Assembly: GCF_020497125.1 (NCBI RefSeq)
Contig: NC_059087.1
Span: 12,929,925 to 12,993,924 of the forward strand
Direction of reading: 5' to 3'
DNA: 64,000 nt
Source: Mauremys mutica
Lineage: Eukaryota; Chordata; Testudines; Geoemydidae
Shown: positions 34,690 to 43,185 of the stretch, piece after piece
Layout: every line of letters begins with the position of its first letter
Numbering within the stretch: the stretch's first letter is position 1
The notes under the pieces: model-generated
Database searches by the model: none
What the model was told of the DNA's origin: nothing
Seen by the model: the letters and a program-made list of their open reading frames with translations, nothing else
Program-made: the position numbers and the translations under genes

Positions 34690-35065
34690 AGTGTGGTAAG
34701 GGGGCAGGGAGGGGGTGGGTTGTGGGGGGTTGGATAGGGGTCAGTGCGGTCAGAGGGCAGGGAACAGGGTGAATGAATGGGGGCAAGGGTCCCGGGGAGC
34801 AGTCAGGAAAGAGCAGGGTTGGATGAGGTGGTGGGGGCACTCAGGGACAGAGAGAAGGGGTGTTTGGATGGGGTAGGGGTCCTGGGGGGCCATCGAGAAT
34901 GAGAGGAGGGGTTGGGTGGGGCGGCAAGGGGCAGTCAGGGGACAGGGAAGGGGGGGATGGATCAGGGGTCCCCGGGGGTGTGTGTCAAGGAACATGGGGG
35001 GTTGGATGGGGCACGACCCCCCCGGGGGGGGGCGGGCACGACCCCCCTGGCGGGGGGAGGAGGGA
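34690..35065 (+). repeat. G-rich degenerate tandem repeat
   Basis: Units of roughly 70-90 bp contain GGGGTTGGATGGGG, GGCAGTCAGGGGACAGGG and related blocks. Many runs of three or more G lie close together, so G-quadruplex formation on the plus strand is plausible. Confidence 0.8.
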
Positions 35066-35616
35066 ACCGGTTGTTAATATTTTGGCAGCTCATCACTGGG
35101 TTTTACCCTGGGAACATATTACTGGCTTTGAATATATTTAACCACATGAGCCATCAAAAGTCAACCAGGGGTCTGTGTACTTATTAATTATTAAAATTAT
35201 TTGATTCTAGAGCAACTTTCTCTCTTACAATTTATTGTTTCATTTCCCCTTAAATGAGAAGTACAAGCTTTTGGATACTCAATACATACTATTCTCCTTT
35301 CTTTCTTTGTTGAAATTCCTTTTCTTACAGATACTGTTCACAGAATCACAGCAGATGTACTTAGGACTCCTACACTGCCAGTAAATTACTGGAACTGTTA
35401 TTTGTCTGTCTACAGCAGAGGAAGGACATTAATGCCACACCAATTTTATGCTGAGGGCAATGTCCTTGTCTATTCTAATTCTAATCATTCTTCCTCTTAG
35501 GGTCCCAGGTTAACATTTTCAAAAGCACCCAAGAGACTTGGGAGCCTAAACCCCATTTACTTTCAACAAGAAGGCCATGCTTTTCAAAAGTGATGGGTGA
35601 TTTTGGATTGCCTCAG

Positions 35617-35662
35617 TTTATGGTGCCCAGCTTCAGACACCTCTAAAGCTGGGCACCATAAA
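35617..35662. repeat. Perfect 17-bp inverted repeat
   Basis: The arms 35617-35633 and 35646-35662 are exact reverse complements around a 12-base loop. The stem contains ATGGTGCCCAGC. It sits in the middle of a larger, weaker fold-back of the TTTTCAAAAG type. Confidence 0.9.
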
Positions 35663-36981
35663 GCACCCACCTGAAAAAAAATAGCCCCTTTAAGGCATCT
35701 TGATGCATCTCAGGTTGGACAACCAAGTTATGAGGGGCCCAAAATCACTAGGGAATTTTGAAAACCTAGACCAGGGTCCCAAATGCCTAGGTGACTTTTG
35801 AAAATGGGACTTAGGAGTTTTAGGAAAAGATGCCTTCAGTTCTGAACTCCTTAGACAAAACTCCTACTTAATATAATGGAAGTGTTCTCTGAGTAATAAG
35901 CCTGAGTGTGGAAGCCTAAAATGAAGGCCTAAAAGCATAAATGGTCCATTTATGATGCTGAAATTGTAAAAAAAAAAAAAATGTAAAAAAAAAAGACAAA
36001 AAATTTTGGGATTAAAGAGAGAGAATGCAGCACTGCTACATTTCCATCAGAATAAATCAAGCTAGTAAAACTATAATTTCTTATGCCATTCTACAAAATG
36101 TATATGGGTTAAAGAGACAAGACTTTCATTATCTAAATTAAAATTATACTCTATTTATTGCATCCCAGAGAGCTAGTGTGCTGTTATATGCAATAGTCTT
36201 GTTATGGAATACTAGGTTTTGTATTCACACAGTTTTACACTGTGTTATTAATTATATGTGTATAAACTCTGACAAGAAATATATATTGCAGAAAATGTTT
36301 GTTTTAGTGGTTTTTGGTTTTTTTTGGGAGGGGGGGTATTTTTATTTCTATTACCACTACTACTACTACTGTGGATGCACAGAGTTTACTCTGTTAAACA
36401 ATGTTTTAAAGTTGATTCTCTCAGGTTTCTCATTTAAAAATGTTTTCTGATGATTATTCTGAATTTCGAAGTCATCAGCACCTTGCACAGCTGTTTAGTA
36501 CAGTGGATTTCAAGACCGGGCAGACTATCTTACATTTTAAATGCCTTACCAAAATAAGGGTGATATTCAGACTTATGTAGTGATGATCCTTAACAGATTT
36601 CAAATACCTTAAATACACAAAATTTTCTGAACGTACAGGACCAAATCCTGTTTTTGGTACTTTGTCTGTCCTCTAGCCGCTCTCCCATGGATTGATAAGG
36701 AATCTAAGGCCAGCAAGATTTACCCTGAAGTTTAAAACTTATCTAATTACATGATTATTATAATACTCTACCCTACTTCAATACAGAAACGGAAGTATTT
36801 TAAGTGCCATAGGTACAGCTGGTCAAACCTCAGAATTTCCATTCCACATGAAATTCTGACATTTTGAAATTTGTTTTCATTACAAAGTATAACAAAACCA
36901 TTTTTTTTAAATTTCCTAGAACAGCAAATTTTTGAAAAAAAAATAGTTCAGGTCAATCAAAATGTTTTGCTTTAATTTTGA

Positions 36982-37020
36982 ATTTTATTTTACGTTATAA
37001 TTTATAACGTAAAATAAAAT
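36982..37020. repeat. Perfect 19-bp palindrome
   Basis: The arms 36982-37000 and 37002-37020 are exact reverse complements with one central base. The stem is AT-rich around TTACGTTATA. Confidence 0.95.
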
Positions 37021-37679
37021 AAGGAATTAAATCCTGAAGTGATCCTATTCTGATTACTAATAATTTCTTTAAATGATTATCACAGCAAACAATCTGGTTC
37101 ACTAAGCTTCTCCATAGTCCCTCTTGTTCCTTTCATGTGTCAAAGTTGACTAACTGTTGGTTGGAAGTAGTTGGGGAGCATGGCGAACAGGAGCAGGAAA
37201 TAAGAGAGAAGATGGATGTGGAACGAATAGAGAAAAGAGAGACAACAGCAATGAAGAGAGGAACAGAAGGAGGGCAAATTACCACAAGGAGAGAGAAAGG
37301 AAAGTGGAAAAGTGAGAAAAAACATTTTCTCCCTCATTTCACAGAATTGTTCCTGTAATAAGAACTGCCTCTGCAGAGCTGACACCAGGGAAAAATTACT
37401 TGGTCTATTCATTCATTCTATAAGAAATCATTGTTTCAACTCACAGGGAAGTTTTTCAATATGGTTCTTAGGGATATGTAGCCACTTGAATCCCGTTAAT
37501 GGTAAAACTGCTCATAAGTGACTCTTATCCTCATGGCAATGGAAGTCATATTAGTCAGGCTGCTGCTGAGACTCCAAATATTGTGAGCCCGTCAACAGAA
37601 TGTTAATGTTATTTTGGCCCAAAACCTTGCATAGTATTACAGCTGGGCAGGATGATGGAGAAATTTGCACCTTTCCCCC

Positions 37680-37845
37680 AAGGATCTCACCACACTTTAA
37701 TAGATAGGAAGTTAGCCTCAACATCTCTATGAGGTAATTATTACTATTCCCATTTAACATGTGCTGTTAACCCAGGCACAGTGAGATTAAATGATTAACC
37801 CAAAGCTGCATCAACTATCAGCAGAAGCAGGAATAGACCTGAGAA
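37680..37845 (-). mobile_element. Degenerate MIR, minus strand
   Basis: The plus strand shows ATCTCTATGAGGTAATTATT, ATTCCCATTTAACATG, CAGGCACAGTGAGATTAAAT and GCAGGAATAGACCTGA in MIR reverse-complement order. It is more decayed than the copies at 17110 and 31022. Confidence 0.6.
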
Positions 37846-38493
37846 CATTAAATCTCCAAAATGTCAGCAGGTGCAAACCCTGATGCAGGAGCAGAAGCAC
37901 GTAAATATCCTGTATGTGGACCAGCCATTAAAAGGAGTCATAGCACAGTTAGCATTTCTATAAAGTGTGGTAAAATGCATACATTAAATATAGAGAGTCC
38001 TACAATAAAGAGTCCTACAAAAAGTGGAAACCAGGTCAAATTACAAAGGATGAAGATAAAGAAATAACACAAGTACGTAGGAACAAAATTAGAAAGGCCA
38101 AGGCACAAGATGAGATTAAATTAGTTAGAGACATAAAGGGTAACAAGAAAACATTCTACAAATACATTAGAAGCAAGAGGAAGATCAAGGACAGGGTAGG
38201 CCCATTACTCAATGGGGGAGGTGGACAATAACAGAAAATATGGAAATGGCAGAAGTGCTAAATGACTTTTTTGTTTCAGTTTTCACCAAAAAGGTTAGTA
38301 GTGACTGGGCATCTAACACAGTGAATGCCAGTGAAAATGGGGTTGGATCAGATGCTAAAATAGGGAAAGAATTAAAAATTACTTAGGCAAGTTAGATGTC
38401 TTCAAGTCACCAGGACCTGATGAAATACAGCCTAGAATACTCAAGGAGATGACTGAGGAGATATCTGAGCCATTAGCTATTATCTTCAAAAAG

Positions 38494-38672
38494 CAACAAA
38501 GAGTCCAATGGAACTTTAAAGACTAATAGATGTATTGGAGCATAAGCTTTCGTGGGTGAATACCCACTTCGTCAGATGCATGCTGATGCTTCAATACATC
38601 TGTTAGTCTTTAAGGTGCCACAGGACTCTTTGTTGCTTTTTACAGATCCAGACTACACGGCTACCCCTCTGA
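38494..38672 (-). mobile_element. Retroelement tail with hammerhead-like motif, fold-back copy
   Basis: This 179-bp insert splits the CR1 between its SEPLAIIF and KKSWKMGEIP codons. It is flanked by 13-bp duplications (38481-38493 and 38673-38685, one mismatch). It is a fold-back: 38494-38546 and 38583-38635 are inverted copies of one block, including CAACAAAGAGTCC and AGATGTATTG. Between them lies the hammerhead-like hairpin. The head-to-head arrangement and target duplication suggest a rearranged retroelement insertion. A Penelope-like origin is my inference from the ribozyme-like core. Confidence 0.7.
38540..38579 (-). ncRNA. Hammerhead-ribozyme-like motif, copy 1
   Basis: On the minus strand, CTGACGA (38575-38569) is followed by a 6-bp stem GTGGGT/ACCCAC closed by four bases. 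The stem is followed by GAAA (38551-38548). The outer 4-bp pairing GCAT/ATGC (38579-38576 with 38543-38540) would be stem I. CTGANGA and GAAA flanking stem II is the invariant hammerhead core. Two features are unusual: one extra A between CTGACGA and stem II, and a minimal or absent stem III. Self-cleavage is unproven. Confidence 0.5.
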
Positions 38673-39431
38673 TATTTTCAAAAAGTCATGGAAGATGGGA
38701 GAGATTCCAGAGGACTGGAAAAAGGCAAATATGGACAACCCAGGGAATTACAGACCAGTTAGCTTAACTTCAGTACCTGAAAAGATAATGGAGCAAATAA
38801 TTAAGAAATCAAATTGCAAACACCTAGAAGATAATAAGGTGATAAGTAACAATCATCATGGATCTGTCAAGAACAAATCATGTCAAACCAACCTAATAGC
38901 TTTCTTTGACAGGGCAACAAGCCTTATGGATGGGGGGAAGCAGTAGATGTGGTAAGTCTTACTGAAGTCAAGATATTTGTTACTGGCTCATATGACCTAC
39001 TCATAAACAAACTAGGGAAATACAATGTAGATGGAGCTACTATAAAGTGGGTACATAATTGGTTGGAAAACCATTCCCAGAGAGTAGCTATCAGTGGTTC
39101 ACAGTCCTGCTGGAAACGCATAACAAGTGGGGTCCCGCAGGGATCAGTTCTGGGTCTGGTTCTGTTCAATATCTTCATCAATGATTTAGATAACTACATA
39201 GAGAGTACATTTATAAAGTTTGTGAACAATACCAAGGATAGGATTAAAGTTCAAAATGTTCTGAACAAACTGGAGAAATGGTCTGAAGTAAATAGGATGA
39301 AATTCAGTCAGGACAAATGCAAAGTACTCCACTTAGAAAATAACAATCAGTTGCACACATACAAAATGGGAAATGGCTGCCTAAGAGGGAGTCCTGTGGA
39401 AAGAGATCTGAGAGTCACAAGCTAAATATGA

Positions 39432-39521
39432 AGCAGCAAAGAGTCCTGTGGCACCTTATAGACTAACAGACGTTTTGCAGCATGAGCTTTCGTGGGTGAA
39501 TACCCACTTCTTCAGATGCCA
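39432..39521 (-). mobile_element. Retroelement tail with hammerhead-like motif, short copy
   Basis: This 90-bp insert lies in the CR1 3' region, where an uninterrupted CR1 reads CACAAGCTAAATATGAG. It is flanked by perfect 13-bp duplications AAGCTAAATATGA (39419-39431 and 39522-39534). It contains GCAAAGAGTCCTGTGGCACC and the hammerhead-like hairpin at its right end. Compared with copy 1 it is a single, non-folded unit. Confidence 0.75.
39480..39519 (-). ncRNA. Hammerhead-ribozyme-like motif, copy 2
   Basis: The minus strand has CTGAAGA (39515-39509), the same GTGGGT/ACCCAC stem with a four-base loop, GAAA (39491-39488), and the outer GCAT/ATGC pairing (39519-39516 with 39483-39480). Only the variable base of CTGANGA and one base next to GAAAGCT differ from copy 1, so the core is conserved between independent insertions. 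Activity is unproven. Confidence 0.5.
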
Positions 39522-40172
39522 AAGCTAAATATGAGTCAAGAGTGTAACACTGTTGCAAAAAAAAAAAAGCGAACTTCATTCTGGGATGTATTAGCAGGAG
39601 TGTTGTAAGCAAGACCTGAGAAGTAATTCTTCCACTCTACTCTGCACTGATTAGGCCTCAACTGGAGTATTGTGTCCAGTTCTGGGTGCCACATATCAGG
39701 AAAGAAGTGAACAAATTGGAGAAAGTCCAGAGAAGAGCAACAAAAATGATTAAAGATCTAGAAAATGTGACTTATGAGAGAAAAATTAAAAAAACTGAGT
39801 TTGTTTAGTCTGGAGAAGAGAAGACTGAGAGGGGACATGATAACAGTTTTCAAGTACATAAAAGGTTGTTACAAGGAGGAGGGAGGTAAATTGTTCTCAT
39901 TAATCTCTGAGTACAGGACAAGAAGCAATGGATTTAAATTACAGCAAGGGTAGTTTAGGTTGGACATTAGGAAAAACTTCCTGCTTGTCAGGGTGGTTAA
40001 GCACTGGAATAAATTGCCTAGAGAAGTTTTGAAATCTCCATCATTGAAGATTTTAAAGAGCCGGTTAGACAAGCATTTGTCAGGGATGGTCTAGATAATA
40101 CTTAGACCTGCCATGAGCGCAGGGGACTGGACTAGATGACCTCTCAAGGTCCCTTCCAGTCCAATGATTCTA

Positions 40173-42839
40173 TATATATTTAACACACTACCTGAGCGTA
40201 AAGGATCTTTTAGTGAAAAACAAATCAAATCAAGAAGTACTTTATAACTAAAAGTGCTATAAAGCTTTTGAGATACGAACTGTGATGTCTTGTGTGTGCA
40301 GATTCTAGCAACACAACCCCAAACCTAAAACCTAGATGCCCTAAAGAGTGCTGATCTCTCTACCCTCTTCCCTGCACGTTGCACTTGTGTCCGGGAATGA
40401 ATATCAATCATTCTGACTCAACAGAAATATTAGAGAGAAAAGACCAAATGTCATGCCCGAAGAAATACCTAGACTTTAGCAAGCAACATCTGATTACAGA
40501 GTTACTCTGTGTTATGCTGATCTGATTCAGTGCTATCACCACCTGCACGGTGACTGCGTGGCCATTGTAATAACTATAATTCAGCCACTGATTCACAGTA
40601 AATAGGCAGTTACATGCACGTTTGCCTCTGGTTAGATGTCTGTGGTGGAGAAAGCTCTCAGTGCACTGGCTGAGGCTATGTGGGAGCACTGACCCCAGTG
40701 CACTTACTGAATTACTTCTGAAAAATTACAGTCTTTCCCTTCCCACCCAATTCCCACACAGTCTCTTTCTCTAAGACACACACTCCTACACAGCTTTGTT
40801 TGAAGTCAGATGCTTTTAAAATTTCTCCTACGCTCACTCTTTGAAAAGTGTGGGGGTTTTTTAAATATACAATTGAGCTGTATTTTGACACCTGAAGATC
40901 TGTGTTTAAGGCCTAGCTCCATAACTGCATGGGATCTCCCACATGTGATATAGTCACAAATTAAGGGGCGATCCTGTCCCCTATTCCGCAAGGTTATGGA
41001 GGGACCTACTCACAGTGGAGCTGACATAGCTCTACCAGGAAGGGTCAGGGAGAATTTGTGGAGCCAGAGCAGGTGTGTGCATACCCCGTGCGTGACTCTT
41101 GGCACAGTGCCACACAGCGAGGACTTGGGTGGGTGGGTTGGTGGATTTACAGCTACATGCATCCACTGGATTTTGTCCCCCATGCATGGGGGATGCCGCT
41201 GGCACAAAGGCTATTCCAAACCCTGCAGCTGAAATAATGGGGATTAGAGTTTGCTGGAAACTTAAATTCCCATTTGGCAGGAAATTCTGAAGTTAAAAAA
41301 AAATATTTCAAAACAGAAAGAAAAATGAAACTGTGATATTTCCTGCAGAACTGGAATTCCAAAATGTCACCTTGAAAAAGTAATTTTGAACTTTCTAAAA
41401 TGCTTCCAAGGATCCCTGGACTTCCTGGAGCCCCAGCAGCCCCCAAGTGCCAGACACTGCACCACCCAGACAGTCCCAGAGCCAGGGACCCTGGGCTGCT
41501 GAGGAGCCAAGAGGGAAGCCAGGGTTTCCAGGCTCTCAGCTCTCTATCAGCCCAACAAGAAGACTTCCAAGAAGCCAGGCAGGTGAGCTGGCAGGAAACT
41601 GGGCAGGTAGGGTTCTATAGCAAACCCGGTTTGGTTTCCATCAGAATTTCCTAGAAATTGACACATTCCTGTGGAATGTTTTGAATTTGAAAAATCATCA
41701 TTTTCCAATGGCAAAAATGTTCTGTTGGAAAATTTGCAACTCGCTCTAGTGGCCTTTCCGTAGCCTGCTTCTGTGGCCTGAGGCTGTGGGGTGGACTCCT
41801 TTCACTCCAGCCCCAAGGAGATCTCCAGGACACAACCTGGCTGTGCCCGAGAGAGAATTTGGGGTTATATAAGGGACCTGGGGCTGTTGCTGCTCAGGAC
41901 AATAATCAGCCCTCTGTTAGGCAGAGAAAAGAGGAGAGACTGTGCGAGATGAAAGAGAAAATGAGGAAATGCCACCCCCCACTGCCCATCCCTAATCCAA
42001 AAGCTTGCCCTGATCACAGGCTGACAACAATTTTTACACCTGGCTTTGAAAACATAATGAAGTCCTAAAACTTTCCTTATGCAGAAGAATAGATGGCTAG
42101 TGTGACTACAAAACTGTAATTGACTTTTGGGGCTCTATGGACATCATCAGCCCTGTGATTTATAAACCCTACCACAGTTCAGAGAGTGAACACGGCCTCC
42201 TAGTCAGACTAGCATCACCTGTCATTATTTATCCGAAGCACGGTTCAATGCTGGCTTTATAAGCCTTAAATTTCTTAAACTGATGCAGTTTAAACGTAAA
42301 CCATTCATGATTCAACTGCCTCAGAAGAGGCATTGAAGAAAGTGCGTAACAGAGAAGGTCATGGTGGACTGGCCCAACCTCTGCTCAAATCTTGAAGCAA
42401 ATCCAGCACTTTTCTTCGCTTAAAAATAGTTTGCTTAAATAACCTCCCACCAGCTGACAGGAAATGCTGTGCCTTTACTAAAATCTGTCAGAGGTGTGAC
42501 TTGATAGCAACTCTGGAAGCCTTTGCAGAGCTTACCTGTATCAAATTCCAAATGTGTTGGTTTGCCTAAGGTCAGTGTGGGGTGTATCAGATCTGGACAA
42601 TCCCTGGGGTGTGAGGATGTGGAATTAGGGCAATAGGGCAGAGACTAGCATAAAGAACAATGGAACTAATATATCCCCCCCGACTCTGCTAGTGCAAAGT
42701 CATCAAATACAGGAGCCCCGTCCAAGGGTCCAAGATAGGAAATTGGGAGATAAGTGAAAGAAACAATGGGTTTGGGGAAAGCAGCTGTCTGAGTGGGGAG
42801 AGGGAAGGATGGACAAAGCAGATATCTCAGGAAGAGGTA
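40173..42839. other. Background with a diverged dispersed repeat
   Basis: No gene is seen. 41240-41740 begins and ends with TTTCAAAA, AATTTCC and GGAATTCC blocks in opposite orientation, around a GC-richer centre (about 41400-41620). It may be one diverged DNA element related to 31420-31770, but its ends are not clear. Confidence 0.35.
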
Positions 42840-43185
42840 ATTAGATTAGAGTCTAACTGATTGCTATATGTGGGTTGGGGAAGGAATCTTGACCTTGGGG
42901 GGGTTTCACCTTCCTCTGAAGCTTGTGAGTGTGGTGACCTGCCAGGATTATCTGGATATATCTCAATCATTTCCCTGCCATTACAGGGATCTCGGGCACT
43001 GGTGCACCTCAGTCCCTCCTATTCTCTGCCTGTGTCACGTAAAAGTCTAGTCTCCTGTGGGCTATAATACTTTGGTGTAGTTCTGGTTGTTGGGTTTAGC
43101 ATGCAGATGCTGGGTGGTATCGGTGGCTCTACAGGAGGGTAGACAAGATGATCTGAGGGTCCCTTCTGGCCTTAAACTTTATGAC
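42840..43185 (+). mobile_element. CR1 LINE 3' untranslated fragment
   Basis: GGAATCTTGACCTTGGGG, TTTCACCTTCCTCTGAAGC and the terminal GGTCCCTTCTGGCCTTAAAC followed by TTATGACTCTAAG match the 3' end of a different CR1 subfamily from those at 22.4 and 38 kb. No coding part remains. Confidence 0.75.

Larger units (their letters stand above)
33634..35098. mobile_element. Non-autonomous hAT-like element, 1465 bp, filled with minisatellite
   Basis: The left end is CAGTGGTGAGCTTGAG and the right end on the minus strand is CAGTGATGAGCTGCC. They agree at 11 of the first 12 bases, and both sides carry an AACCGGTT block further in. Perfect 8-bp duplications GGTTTTAC lie at 33626-33633 and 35099-35106, diagnostic of hAT-type insertion. 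There is no transposase. The interior is a CpG-rich minisatellite (about 34100-34640) followed by a G-rich degenerate repeat (about 34690-35060). Long open frames inside (up to 317 codons) are alanine/proline/glycine/arginine-rich artefacts of the array. Confidence 0.9.
35107..37660. other. Background with several perfect fold-backs
   Basis: No gene is seen. 35510-35830 contains several TTTTCAAAAGC-type fold-back copies. Near 35960-36000 there are A-runs, and at 36352-36370 a short CTA triplet repeat. 36830-36965 resembles the AT-rich repeat at 31420-31770. Separate entries cover the two perfect inverted repeats. Confidence 0.4.
38000..40172 (+). mobile_element. CR1 LINE, inactive, with two nested insertions
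   Basis: ORF2 starts in the linker before the reverse transcriptase ([20 protein letters not shown], from about 38006). It continues through SPGPDEIQPRILKEMTEE, IPEDWKKANMDNPGNYRPVS and SGVPQGSVLG. The C-terminal and 3' region matches the CR1 at 22413-23043. The copy ends in ATGATTCTAT at about 40163-40172. The endonuclease is missing, so it is 5'-truncated. Several frameshifts and stops break the frame, and the catalytic FADD-type motif reads FVNN (about 39220). Two short retroelement tails have inserted at 38494-38672 and 39432-39521. Confidence 0.93.

Noticed and set aside
33806..34840. Very long open frames on both strands (up to 317 codons)
   Set aside because: They lie entirely in the CpG-rich minisatellite and G-rich repeats inside a transposon. 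The peptides are alanine, proline, glycine and arginine repeats that track the 55-56-bp DNA period, with overlapping frames on both strands.
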